A stretch of 64,000 nt of DNA from Batkoa obscura. Lineage: Eukaryota; Entomophthoromycota; Entomophthoromycetes; Entomophthorales; Batkoaceae. Numbering within the stretch: the stretch's first letter is position 1; every line of letters begins with the position of its first letter. The notes below the pieces were generated by a model. The model was not told the DNA's origin, ran no database searches, and worked only from the letters and a program-made list of their open reading frames with translations. This document shows, piece by piece, positions 9,728 through 20,373 of the stretch. The DNA is taken from NCBI GenBank assembly GCA_030770535.1, contig JASVEC010000002.1, positions 248,001-312,000 on the forward strand, in the 5' to 3' direction. The translations under genes were made by a program, and so were the position numbers.

Positions 9728-10355
9728 ATATATAGTTTTGTTTTTAGTCTCAATATAACTTATTGCTTAATCTGTTTTAACAAAAAAATCCATATTTATA
9801 TCGCTAACTAGAAACAACTGCTTCTTTGGATATTAATTACCCTTAGGGATACTTTATTGTGTTAATAAAGTCCTTAAATTTCAATAAACCACATTTCTCA
9901 TGATTAACGATCCTCCAAACCATTATTTTCTTAATGCCTTGATTGAATCCTATTTTATTAATCTAAAAATACCTTGTTGTGTTTACATTATGCATACAAT
10001 TTCTAATTCTATTAATGATTTGATCTATTATTATCCGTATTTATAAATTTATATTGAATGGTTATGATTAAATCTTTAGTAAAATAGAAGAATAAGCCTT
10101 AAACTAAATAAACATATTATAAAGTTATAGATTATTAACAAAAACTGATGGATTTAAAAATTAAGGGTTAGCTCAATGTGATAAAAACGGTGATAGGGAT
10201 AACTACTATTGTGTCCTATTATAAAATAAAAATAATTGGCTAATGCTGTATCTTAATACAAGTATATCAAATGCATAATAATAAAATAATTCAAGGACAA
10301 TAACAGTAACAATTTAATTATATTCTTCAATAGTTTATTAGATACAGAAAAAGGG

Positions 10356-10363
10356 TATAAATA
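10356..10363 (+). promoter_or_regulatory. TATA box of peptide gene 2
   Basis: TATAAATA 49 nt before the ATG, within the same AAAGGGTATAAATAC string as peptide gene 1. Confidence 0.65.
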
Positions 10364-10404
10364 CTCAATAATGTAGTCGAATTAAATTATAAAAAAACCG
10401 AAAC

Positions 10405-10638
10405 ATGCATACTCATTTCATTGGAATTTTATTTACCATCTTAGCTTTGAACAATTTTGCTGTTATTGCTGCTCCAGCAACTCTTAGTGATTCTGTACAA
10501 GGAACAGCAATATCAAATAAAGAAAACGGATCTCTACAATCTTTTGAAAGAAGAGGAAGTGGTAGACCTTATGGTAGAAGGGGGTTCTATGAGCCGCTCC
10601 TAAGAAGAGGAAGTGGCAGACCATATGGAAGACGTTAG
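10405..10638 (+). CDS. kexin-type secreted peptide precursor 2
   Basis: 77 residues: signal peptide (about 1-23, hydrophobic core ending in VIAAPA), a short pro-region, then two copies of the nonapeptide GSGRPYGRR (10555-10581 and 10609-10635), each preceded by a dibasic RR and separated by GFYEPLL. This layout of signal, pro-region and dibasic-bounded repeats is that of fungal Kex2-processed precursors, including alpha-type mating pheromones. Carboxypeptidase trimming could shorten the product to GSGRPYG. The two repeats differ at DNA level only at third positions, which suggests selection on the peptide or a recent duplication. An AATAAA lies at 10655-10660. The receptor and role are unknown; a basic Gly/Arg/Tyr peptide could also be antimicrobial. 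Confidence 0.78.
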   Translation: MHTHFIGILFTILALNNFAVIAAPATLSDSVQGTAISNKENGSLQSFERRGSGRPYGRRGFYEPLLRRGSGRPYGRR

Positions 10639-11154
10639 TGATATAAACGTATTAAATAAAGCATTATGAATACATGAATTTATATTTATTTGAAGTTCAC
10701 TTTTAAAATTATCTTGAATTTACTATTTTCTTTATAAATCAAAATTTTATTAAATCGTCACACCTTTTTTTAAACTCAAATAAATAATTTGGTTGGTATT
10801 TTATTTATCATAAGTTTAGTTCAATCAATGACAAGCTTTTCAAACTATATATATAAGTTAAGTACACTTTTTTATAGTTAATTCTGAGTGATTTTTTTAT
10901 CGTAAAACAATGTATATATAGCAATAATGTTAGTTGAATTAATACTCAATTCCAATATAAGCGTTAAAACCATTTACTTCCGAAAGTAACATTTTTGAAT
11001 ATTCTAAACAATTATATATTGCAATTTTAATAATATCAAATCAGATAGAAAGTACAGTTTAGTTAATACATTTTGAGTAAGCTGTTTATTGATATTGTAG
11101 CACATAAATTTGTGAATTTTTTGTTCTAGTCTTTAAAATAAATGATCTAGCATG

Positions 11155-11300
11155 ACTTATAGCCATATGTTATTGACAATAGAAAAATTCATCACTATTT
11201 ACTTTTATATTTTCAAACAATCAGTAATTCCAGCCAATTAATTTGAGCTCATAATAGAATTAGAAAAGACAAAATATCTATAAAAGTCAAATTGTCTGGT
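11155..11300 (-). repeat. dispersed repeat R, copy 3
   Basis: Reverse complement of 43-165 with near identity (shares, for example, CCAGCCAATTAATTTGAGCT). It runs on past the point where copy 1 is cut by a MITE, and so shows the uninterrupted site. Confidence 0.8.
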
Positions 11301-11700
11301 TGATTATACTGATATCTATATTTATATTAAAATACTAAATTCTAATTCAAATTCAAAGTATGATGCTTATTAAGAACACTATTATGTTTTTATGAGTATT
11401 TTATTTGTGGTTTATAAACCATCTTTTATTAGCATAAATTTACAACAGACGGAATATACCTTTTTAATCGAAAATTGCTATTGAGATATAAATTAAAGAG
11501 CAATTATTAATAAATTAATGTTTATAATCAAACCCGATAATGATCCTAATAGTATACCTTTGAAGCTCATGGCATGGCTTTCTGATACTTAATTAATAAA
11601 GTTAGAACTAATATTTTTGATAGCATATAATGAATCTATCAATTGATAGTTATTAATTTTTATTATCATTAAGATTTGTTATCCAACTACTTTAACTTCA

Positions 11701-11760
11701 TAATTAAATACAATTGAATATAATTAAATACAATTGAATATAATCGAACACAATTGAAAA
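11701..11760. repeat. 20-bp tandem repeat, three units
   Basis: The unit TAATTAAATACAATTGAATA occurs twice exactly (11701-11740) and a third time with changes (11741-11760). Confidence 0.9.
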
Positions 11761-11867
11761 ACAACTATTATTGTTCTCAAAAACATTGATCATTGTAAAG
11801 ATATATGCTATTACTAAAGATGAAATTACTTAAACATGTTATATCGAATCACTTTGCTTAATTTAAT

Positions 11868-11973
11868 ATATGGGGGTGTTTTTTTGTGTTTAAGAATTTT
11901 ACTAACAATCTTTCCACTCGAATAGCACTTAAAAAATGGAAAAATAATGAAATTAAAAAAAACATCCCCACAT
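11868..11973 (+). mobile_element. MITE copy 6
   Basis: Direct orientation, with ends TATATGGGGGTG and CATCCCCACATG. Confidence 0.9.
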
Positions 11974-12039
11974 GTTTTGTACTTTTCATATTCAAACATT
12001 GACTTTGTAAATAGAAAAATTTGATGAGAACTGATCAAT

Positions 12040-12145
12040 ATATGGGGATGTATTTTTATGTTTAAGAATTTTACTAACAAATTTTCCGCTTAAATAGCGC
12101 TTAAAAAATGGAAAAAATAATGAAATAAAAAAACACTCCCCTATA
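12040..12145 (+). mobile_element. MITE copy 7
   Basis: Direct orientation. The left end TATATGGGGATG is intact and the right end is altered (CACTCCCCTATA). It is 66 bp from copy 6 in the same orientation. Confidence 0.9.
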
Positions 12146-12477
12146 CTTTTCAAACTTAATTAAAGCAACAAAAATCATTTTATATGTTGGTTGGTACACT
12201 ATATCATCAATGGGATTCAAAAAATACAAGTTTTTATTGTTTAAGATCCTTTTGTTAACTCAAAAGAGTTACACTATTGACATTAAACAAGTGGTAAACT
12301 TACTTATAATACTATGGTATCTAATTAATATCTGCATTCATGGTTTTTTTCTATAGAGTATAGATATAAGAGCTTATATAAAAAGTAAGTGTTTGATTAA
12401 ATAAATGAAATGGCTGGGTTTATAAAAATAAGAAAAAATAATTAAAAGGTATTAAATATAGTATGAATATATTTAAT

Positions 12478-12584
12478 ATATGGGGGTGTTTTTTTGACTT
12501 GATCACTTTTTCCATTTTTTAAGCGCTATTTGAATGGAAAAATTGTTGGTAAAATTCTTAAACAAAAAAATACATCCCCATATA
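12478..12584 (-). mobile_element. MITE copy 8
   Basis: Inverted orientation with both ends good (ATATGGGGGTG and CATCCCCATAT) and TA flanks. It ends about 95 bp before the start position of the decayed peptide gene, so it may have moved into its promoter. Confidence 0.9.
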
Positions 12585-12679
12585 CTTATAAAAAAATCAA
12601 GCTTATTAGATATCAACTATCAAAAAAAGTATACAAACATCTACCAATGTAGCCGAAACAAATTATAAAAAATCAAATT

Positions 12680-12880
12680 ATAGAAGCTCAATTTACTAGA
12701 ACTCTATTTACCGTCTTAGGTATCAATAGCTTTATTGCGCTTGCTACTCCTGTACTTTCCGGTGATTCTATTCAAAAAGTAGCAATATCAAACAAACAAA
12801 ATGGAAATCATCAATTTGTTGGAAGAAGAGGAAGCGGGAGAATATATAATATAAGAGACGTTGATAGAGCTTATGGATAG
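12680..12880 (+). pseudogene. decayed kexin-type peptide precursor 3
   Basis: A 66-codon open frame aligned with the precursor at 10405: signal-peptide core (LFTVLGINSF then LATP), pro-region (VAISNKQNGN) and RRGSGR. Where the paralogues have ATG it reads ATA (12680-12682), and no other in-frame ATG precedes the signal core. The second repeat has become IRDVDRAYG before the stop. The TATA element has also changed, from GTATAAATA to GTATACAAA. So both promoter and start are damaged, while the reading frame is still open. It is most likely a recent pseudogene. Use of a non-ATG start is the less likely alternative. Confidence 0.7.
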
Positions 12881-13022
12881 TAATGATAATTTTAATGACC
12901 CAAACTCTCTTATTCGAGAATCAACCACCTTGTATTTTATTTCAATAAATGCGAATGTCTTTCTTATTTTTTATTTTAAGCTATCTATTTTAAGTACTTT
13001 ATTTTATTGTATTGATTTAACC

Positions 13023-13125
13023 ATATGATGATGTTTTTTTGATTTCATTACTTTTTCCATTTTTAAGTGCTATTTGAGCGGGAAAATTGTTAACAAAACT
13101 CAAATAATAAAATACATCCTTATAT
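13023..13125 (-). mobile_element. MITE copy 9
   Basis: Inverted orientation. Ends are diverged (CATATGATGATG and CATCCTTATATA), and the interior is clear. Confidence 0.85.
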
Positions 13126-13168
13126 ATTAATATTTATTATTTTTGGTATAGTATATAATTTCTACTAA

Positions 13169-13274
13169 CATACGAGGATGTTTTTTTGACTTCATCACTT
13201 TTTCTATCTTTTAAGCGCTATTTGAGTGGAAAAATTGTTAGTAAAATTCTTAAATACAAAAATACATTCCTGTG
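13169..13274 (-). mobile_element. MITE copy 10
   Basis: Inverted orientation, 43 bp from copy 9. The ends are CATACGAGGATG and CATTCCTGTG. Confidence 0.85.
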
Positions 13275-13413
13275 CCTTAAAAGTTTGTTTTAAAAGTTTA
13301 AATATTAAACATATTAAACACTGACTAGTCAGTCAAGAATAGTAAAAAGCTACTAAAATAACCAAATGGAAGAAAACCATTTTTATATATTTATTTTATA
13401 AATAGTTAAATTT

Positions 13414-14947
13414 CTAATAAGATTGAATCCTTTCTAAACTCAAATCTTTAGTTTCTGGTACAAAAAAGAAACAAATAATAAATAAGATTAAATTGAGTAT
13501 TAAAAAGACTATAAAACTATAACCTTGAATTAAATTATATATCATTGGAAATAAGAACCCAATGATAAAATTCAGTCTAATAAAAACAAATTAATGAGTT
13601 TACATCACATAATGAAAATATACTTACAGCCAACTCATAACTAACGAACTCGATGATATGATATTTAAATAATTAGTAGGTACCAGTTCAGGTAACAAAA
13701 TATAAGATATTGGTAGCAAAGTAAATGAGAATGTAAATATATATAATATCACTAAACAAATTACCATTAATAAATATAAAAATAACAATCAGATCAACAA
13801 ACTTACTTGCAATTAACTGAGATAAGCCATTATTAAAATGAAAACCTAAAATTAAGCATAACCAAGATAATATTTGAATAACTATACCAAACAATAGCAT
13901 TTTACGTTTACCAGTAAAATCTAATACTATGGAACATAATATTGAAGCTAATAAAGATACTAATGTAATAAACATATTTCCATAAATAATGATTGACTTT
14001 GGTAAATAATTCTCTAATATAATAGAAGAATAATACAAGATTGCTGAAGTACCACATAATTCTTGAAATGAAACCAGTAAAAATGCTAATAAGCACTTTT
14101 TGAGTAAAGACTTGTTTTTGAAGATTGACTTCAATTTATATATCAACAGACTCTTATTATTGCTTAGTGTTAACTCATTAACTTGTTGTTTCTGATTATT
14201 TATGGATTGTATAATTTCTTCTAATTCTTCATCAACGCTATAACCTTTTCTTAATTCTTTCAAATAAGATTCAGCTTTTGAGATATTAGTATTATTGATT
14301 AATAACACATTTCTTGGTGAAGGTATCAGAAAAGGTATAAATAATAATTGAAATATTGAAATGACTAAAGGTATACCCAACAAATATCTCCAATATAAAT
14401 AAGAATCGACTATAATAGGAAACAGATTTGATAAAAACAAACCAATTGATAAAGATATGGCAGTTAATGAAGATATTATATTACGATATTTAATAGTTGC
14501 TATTTGAACTAAATAAGTTGGTAAAGCCACTGTAATTAACCCACAACTGACTCCAAGGATAAATCGACTAATAACTAACATAGCATTATTATAACTGAAT
14601 ACTAATATTAATTCTCCCAGAACAAAAAATAGTACTTGTATATAAAACAATAATTTAAAACCAAATTTAAATATCAGTTGACTACTTAATACTGCTCCTA
14701 CGATTGCTCCTAAAGCCAAAACGCCAATTATGAAACCCCACATCAAGTCATCACCAACATAGATACAATTCAATGTCTTATCACAATCACTTATTATACT
14801 TATCATCAAATTTGAAATGCCTATACTATACCCTGCATTGATACCACCTAATGAAACAATGAGGCTATTCAATACCAATTTCGAGTTTAGTTTAGCATTT
14901 AGTGAAGAAGGCAAATCTTCTAAATGATTACTTGGTTTTGTTTTCAT
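13414..14947 (-). CDS. MFS sugar transporter, three exons
   Basis: 475 residues after splicing. Exons: 13807-14947, 13628-13751 and 13414-13576; introns 13752-13806 (55 nt) and 13577-13627 (51 nt), both GT-AG and phase-consistent. It is a 12-helix sugar porter of the major facilitator superfamily at the plasma membrane. Motifs: WRYLLGIP after helix 6, SPR at the start of the central loop, QELCGTSAILYYS in helix 7, DFTGKRKML between helices 8 and 9, LLPELVPT near helices 10-11 (exon 2), and the C-terminal FVPETKDLSLERI (exon 3), the family's PETKG-type signature. The usual PESPR reads IPSPR, losing the Glu, and the central loop is short. Substrate is likely a hexose or polyol but not certain. 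It diverges from the EMC8/9 gene across 459 bp. Confidence 0.9.
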
Positions 14948-15406
14948 TTTATTAAAATAAAGAAGAAATAAAAAAATAATAAATTATTCATCTTTTTTTT
15001 GAACAAGTTGTTAATATGTATATCCTTTATGCACCCGCTACTTTTTTGTAACATAAATGGCGCTTAGAATAGGGTTTAGTTTAAGCTTTTTTAATTTTAT
15101 TGACCAACAGGATTTTATTCTTTTTTTATTATAAAATAAATACCTATGACATGTATCTATTAGTTTACTAGATGAAGTGAAAAGAAGGTACTTGAAGACA
15201 CTAACTTAACATTAATAACATAGCTATAACTCAGTGCAAAAAGTTTTGACAGATCTTTATTTTTCCCATTTTTAGATAGGATAAGAATTTATCTTTATTC
15301 TTTTAAAAAATTATTCAAGCAAAATTTATAAAAGAAAGCAGCGAATAGAAATGAATCAAGTACACACCAATTTTTTTTAGTTCTTTATAATAAATTAGTA
15401 TAAAAA
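14948..15406. other. shared divergent promoter region
   Basis: 459 bp between the start codons of the sugar transporter (minus) and the EMC8/9 gene (plus). AT-rich with T-runs; no clear TATAAATA box for either gene. Confidence 0.5.
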
Positions 15407-16100
15407 ATGAAATTAAATAATAATATATGTAATAAAATTATTGACCATGGTTATAAGTACCCCTGTAACCATTGTTTTGGGTATTTGATAAGTGACTCAA
15501 GTGGTAGTGTTAAAAGATGTATCCCAGCGTTACATATTTGGTTGCTAAACCCAGGATTAGAATTAAGTTATGAAATGGTAATTTTTATTTAAATCCAATT
15601 TCATATTCGTTTATATACATTTAGCTTAAAGCGACATTAAGTAAAGAAGAAAACATAATAGGATTTTATTACATTGATAATAATACACCAAATAACAAAA
15701 AAAAGCAAGAGATAGATTTAGATAGCTTAAGCTTTATTTACAAGCTGATTTTAAGTGATTTGAACAAAGTACTATCACCAATAATTATTAAGGTGAGCTC
15801 CCTTAATTAGTGCCATCAATATTTAATTTAACTTTTTTCAAGGCAAATAGTAACTCTCTACAAGATACAGTTATATCTCAGCCATTTGAAGTAAGTCAAT
15901 AACATTCATTTGCATACTATTTTTAAATTACTTATTAGATTTATACTTTTAATAACGACAAGCAAAAATTCTGTATCAAAAGTGATGATAAAGTAGAAGT
16001 TAATCTAGAAGAGATAAACACCCATTTACTAAGCAAACAATATTTAAGTTTATTTGATTTTGATGACCATTTAAATGATTGTAAAATAAATTGGCTCTAA
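15407..16100 (+). CDS. EMC8/9 family ER membrane complex subunit, four exons
   Basis: 182 residues. Exons 15407-15577, 15625-15792, 15843-15890 and 15939-16100; introns of 47, 50 and 48 nt, all GT-AG and all phase 0. EMC8/EMC9 is a cytosolic, catalytically dead MPN-fold subunit of the ER membrane complex, which inserts transmembrane proteins. Family features visible: C-x-KIIDHGYKYP near the N-terminus (family: CKxxLHAAKYPHCAVNG), CIPALHIWLLNPGLEL (family: CLPLFHxxLxLxPMLEVAL), the turn IIGFYYIDNN (family: IAGYYxAN), and the C-terminal LFDFDDHLNDCKINWL (family: FDxHLDDxxxDW). The first three blocks fall in exons 1-2 and the last in exon 4. Its stop codon is one base from the stop of the opposing TVP18 gene. 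The homology call is from motif memory. Confidence 0.82.
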
Positions 16101-16101
16101 T

Positions 16102-16840
16102 TCACACTTGATTTATTTTCGAAGTATCACCGCCAAGTAATAAAGTGATATCTCTATTATGTCCTAAATACCCAGCTACTACTATTGTAATTGTTATTTA
16201 TTTTTTATTTAATTTTAATTTCAACTTACCGTATAGTATTGAAGATATTGTTAATGGAATGGCACCAGTTATTATTGGTGAGGGAAAAATTATACATGAT
16301 AAAAACAGGATTAATGAGAAACTAAAAATGAGATAAAGATTATAAAACTATAATGATAAGCTTACCAAAAAAATAAACTAGCTCTCAAATAATGATTCTG
16401 ATAAATTATTACTAGTTTATTACTAAAAATATTAGCATCAGTTAAAATTAGAAAATCAAAGTATTACTGATTATTCCCTTTAGGTATGTACTATAAAATA
16501 AATTAAATAATTTAAAATTTTGATTAATTCTATTACTTCAATGAAAATCGGAATCTCTAATATTAAAATAATAATAGCAAAAAACCAACAAGATACGCTA
16601 TAACTTAATAAACCTTCCATAGGCGATATATAAAATATTGGTATCAATAAAAGAACTAGCAAAAATTAATTTATTATTTAAGACTTTACATCAACAATAA
16701 AACTAGAATTTACAAAACGATGCTAATATACTCAACCTAAATAACAAATATGAATCAAAATAAATATTGAATGGAATACTAACTTACCATTGTGCATAAA
16801 TAACGATTTTTAATGAAAACAGCTCTTCTTTTAACCCCAT
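16102..16840 (-). CDS. TVP18: TVP18-like Golgi membrane protein, six exons
   Basis: 147 residues. Exons (minus): 16788-16840, 16714-16736, 16492-16655, 16366-16397, 16230-16321 and 16102-16181; introns of 51, 58, 94, 44 and 48 nt, all GT-AG with phases that join cleanly. TVP18 is a small four-helix Golgi vesicle protein, associated in yeast with Yip4/Yip5 and trafficking. Matching features: the N-terminus MGLKEELFSLKIVIYAQWLS, LEIPIF in the middle (family: EIPFLL), NHYLRA (family: TNxxRA) and the last helix pair. The third intron, at 94 nt, is the least certain: its acceptor ATCAG (16398-16402) skips two nearer AG sites, which would give a stop or the wrong frame. Slightly shorter than the yeast protein. 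Confidence 0.8.
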
Positions 16841-18224
16841 TGTATTATTAAAGTATTCTATATATTAAAAAAATATTTAATTCTCAATTTATTTAAACAT
16901 TCTTATCTTCCGCTTAATTCAATTACAATTATGCAATAATATTGATTGATTGGATTTCAAATTATAATCAGCTTGCAGTTAGATGTATTAAATTGTTTTT
17001 AATTTGTAGTTAAAGTTTTCCAATATGAATATAAGTGGCTAGAATTTATATTAATTCTTAACTCATATTAAAAATTTTAGCTCCAATTTAAAAACAGTAG
17101 ATGACGTCTAACTGCAAGCTGTTTTAGAAAGTTGAAACTTGTTACTACAAAATTTGTTAGCTAACAAACGTTAGAACTAATTACATTTAGACACTTTCAT
17201 TCTATTTTATTTGAAGCCACAAATTTCCGCTCAAACCAAGCAACATTGCTTATTTTGAGAGCATGATACCAATTTGTTAATTAGTATTGTTAAACTGTTC
17301 ACATTATAATTAACTTAAATTATTTACAATATTTTACTACTTAAAATTAAATTAAATTAAATGATGTGGGTGTATAATATATAACAAAAATATAAATAGT
17401 TTTTAAAGTTTATTTTTGTTTTTAATAAATTTTATAAAGGTAAACATTACGAGAATAGTCACTTTATAATTTTAAAATTAGAGTTCATGATGAGTTTTGC
17501 AAATTTAGTTTATCTTAAATTTTAATTTTGATAAGGTCTTTAAATAGCTCATAGTTCAATAAACTGAAAAAAGTATGCATGATACTATATATATATATAA
17601 CTCTTTTAAGTAATACTAAAATGTTATAAATAGAACTTAAAAATATATTTCTATACAAAGATTACTTAAAAGAATATTCTGATTTTTTTTTAAAAATAAA
17701 GATTTAAAAAGTCAAAAATAAGGTCTTGTGGCGTTTTAAAAATAAACTTCTTTTTATAAATAAGCTGAGATGAGATCCTTTGTTCAATAACAATTTTAAT
17801 AAGTTGTATTATTTTTGATAGTATTGAGATGTAGAATGTTTTACATCACAGTTAAAACTATATGTTAGCTTTTGATTGTTTGTTTATGATTGTTATAGTT
17901 AAATGATTCTTACTATGCATAATATTCTGTTACTTAGCCTGATAGTTTAACTGGCAAAGTAAAGTGTTACGGATGATTAAAAATAATATAAAAACAAGAC
18001 TATAATAAGATTTTCATGAATTATTCTATAACTACTTTTATTATCAAAACAAACGGTTTAAGCTTAAAATTGATCTAATTATACGTTTCATAATAGAAAT
18101 TAATATTTTTAAAATTTATTAAGTTTCTAAATGTTATACATAAAATTGAAATGAATTCTATGTATCGATAGAAAAAAATAAAAGAGGGAAAGGAAGTGAA
18201 AAATAAAAGTACATTTCAAGAATA
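16841..18224. other. intergenic with one inverted-repeat element
   Basis: About 1.4 kb between TVP18 and the phosphatase. It holds the inverted-repeat element at 16970-17121. The rest is AT-rich, with a short TA run near 17588-17600, and no gene was found. Confidence 0.6.
16970..17121. mobile_element. MITE-like element with 15-bp inverted termini
   Basis: Termini CAGCTTGCAGTTAGA and its reverse complement TCTAACTGCAAGCTG enclose about 120 bp, and the interior is partly self-complementary (TTAAATTGTTTTTAATT against CAATTTAAAAAC). No transposase and no clear target duplication. The termini differ from those of the common 105-bp family, so this is a second family. Confidence 0.6.
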
Positions 18225-19070
18225 TTAAACAGGTAATGAGGTGGTAAAAGAGGTTGTTAAAGCGGGAGTTTGAGGTAAATAATCATAGTGATGCTGATTT
18301 AAATTCATTTTTTTTTCAAATTCAATTAATTGAGTAATTAAAGATAAATTCGGTGATATTATATTGCTCCTTGATTTGACATATTGGTAAGATTGATCAA
18401 ACTTAAACTTTAATGTCTTCATAATATAAGCTATCACTAAACTTGCTGATCTTGAAACACCACATTGGCAATGAATTAAAATACCTGCATTCAATGATTT
18501 GGCCAGCTCAATAAAATTAAAAGCGGAATCCAAACAATCAATTAAATTATTAGGGTTATGATCCCAAAACAATTTTTTTGAATAAATAGTATGAGAATAA
18601 TTTGTATTATCCTTATTTTGTACTATAAAGGTACTCTTTTTTAAGTATAAACTGCGTTGATCATTAGATACAAATTGATAACTCGATTCACTCTTTTCCA
18701 ATAATTCGTTCTCTACTTCTCTAGCTACATTCAATACGAACCCAATGTTGTATTTACTTAAGATTTCCCCATTACTAGCATTAGTTTCATCCCCTAAATA
18801 AAAGTTGGGCAACATTTCGATTGGTCCATTTTCATAAACATTCTTTTGAGGCTTCAGCCAATTAGTATTAATACTGTTAGTATTATTAGTACTATTACTG
18901 AATTCCATACCAGTTGTATTTGTACTTAACATGGATTTAATTGTATTCGACTTTAGTACCAAATTCTTTATGTTTTTTTTACTATTCTTAGTTTTGTTCT
19001 CTTTATTGAATCGACTTTTGATCGCTTCATTATTGAAAGTGGTAGCCATTCCTTTATTTAATACTAACAT
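18225..19070 (-). CDS. dual-specificity protein phosphatase (MAPK phosphatase-like)
   Basis: 281 residues. A low-complexity Asn/Ser/Lys-rich N-terminus (1-78) is followed by a dual-specificity phosphatase domain (about 84-255). The signature loop is HCQCGVSRSAS, with nucleophile C201 and R207 (HCx5R), and D170 in WDHNP is the likely general acid. ISPNLSLITQL (after R235) matches the conserved SPNxxFxxQL helix. It would dephosphorylate phospho-Tyr and phospho-Ser/Thr, most often of MAP kinases, as Msg5 does in yeast. The N-terminal region may carry the kinase-docking site; KSRFNKENK is a basic stretch there. M8 is an alternative start. No intron. It has the same orientation as the second aldo-keto reductase 1.3 kb away. 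Confidence 0.9.
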   Translation of the reverse strand: MLVLNKGMATTFNNEAIKSRFNKENKTKNSKKNIKNLVLKSNTIKSMLSTNTTGMEFSNSTNNTNSINTNWLKPQKNVYENGPIEMLPNFYLGDETNASNGEILSKYNIGFVLNVAREVENELLEKSESSYQFVSNDQRSLYLKKSTFIVQNKDNTNYSHTIYSKKLFWDHNPNNLIDCLDSAFNFIELAKSLNAGILIHCQCGVSRSASLVIAYIMKTLKFKFDQSYQYVKSRSNIISPNLSLITQLIEFEKKMNLNQHHYDYLPQTPALTTSFTTSLPV

Positions 19071-20373
19071 ATTGTAAATTTTAATTGAATGAGTAAGTTA
19101 AATGATACAGATCAACTGTAAGATAAAAATCGGTTGAGATAAATAGAAAAAAGTCTAAAATCTTAAAAGGGGATAGTATTATTACTATTAAAATAATAAT
19201 AAAGGAGAGGTCGAAGAATTTAAGAAAGAAACTAAAAAAGTCCATTTTTTTTGGTTTATTTACTTGCCTATTTATACCCCCTCCCTTTTTATTTAATTAA
19301 CTTTTTAACGTTAATTAATTGCTTTGATTTGATTGATTGAAATCCAACACCTTGATTTAATTGGCAAATATTTGTTATCAAATGATTCCATACCAACATT
19401 TCTTTAAAGATCAAATATTTAAATCATCTAAGCATTAATTAAAACCTAAACCATGATTTGTTAAATAGGGTTATTATTACCTATTAGAAAAATTGCATTT
19501 ATTATTCAAGAATTTAATTAATTAGTTTGCTTTGAATTTTTGCTATTTTACCCAACTATTCTCATTGGCAAATGGCTTTAATTTTGGCAAATCAATATTG
19601 CTATATCTTCATCCCTTTTGTTTGACTGAACTGGTTTATGGAATCAATTTCCAACTAAGTAGCAAATTTCTTTACTTAGAAATCGTTATCTTGTTCAAAC
19701 TTAGCCCTTTGCTTACAATTTTATCATTAATTCCATGTTTAATTTATAATTTAATCATAATGTAACTAAACATTAATAAAAGCTGTATAATTGTATATTC
19801 ATTCATCTCTTTTCTCAGCTGTCTTATTTTTAAAAATTCATGCTTAATAGTTTAACTATTTTGATAATATTTCCCTTTGTTATTTATTGATTTTTGTTCT
19901 TATTTTTATTTTATCAGCAACCCCAGATAATCATTTTTAATCAAGATTCAACTTATTAAAGATTACACTAATTTCGTTTTTGAGTATTTACATCAATATT
20001 TGTATTTATTATTTATTAAATTGCACTACTTTTCTTATTTATTAGCTTACTAAATGAATTTAACTTTGTTTTTAATAAATTAAATATTAAATGTTCCCAT
20101 GGTCTATAAGTTTCTATATTTTTAAATGTTTTACTATAACTGAAAAGGAATTTTTAAACTAAAGTCCCCGTACACATATCTTTAGCTTGAATTTTTTCTA
20201 ATGGAAACGTTCCTAATAGTTTAGCTTGAAATTTGAAATAGCTTTTATAATAGAATTATTACACTCTTTTAGATACCCTCATCAAAATATGTAACGGAAA
20301 TATTTAAAATTGCTATATTTTTTATGAACTAAAAATTCTAATATTTAAAATATTTTATTTAACTAAAAAAGCC
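19071..20373. other. intergenic, no feature seen
   Basis: 1.3 kb between two minus-strand genes. A T-rich open frame at 19532-19765 has the biased, hydrophobic composition expected by chance and was not accepted. Confidence 0.55.

Larger units (their letters stand above)
8445..10355. other. intergenic with two MITEs
   Basis: About 1.9 kb without a gene. Two MITE copies in opposite orientation lie close together (9505-9608 and 9625-9727). The small open frames there are the MITEs themselves read through. Otherwise featureless AT-rich DNA. Confidence 0.6.
10639..12660. other. intergenic: 3' flank, repeats and MITEs
   Basis: No gene seen. It contains the duplicated 3' flank of peptide gene 2 up to the dispersed repeat (11155-11300), a 20-bp tandem repeat (11701-11760) and three MITEs (11868-11973, 12040-12145, 12478-12584). 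Confidence 0.6.
12881..13413. other. intergenic with two MITEs
   Basis: No gene; MITE copies at 13023-13125 and 13169-13274, otherwise AT-rich sequence. Confidence 0.6.

Noticed and set aside
19532-19765. hydrophobic 77-codon open frame
   Set aside because: Composition of T-rich sequence, no motif, no promoter, and no matching exon nearby.
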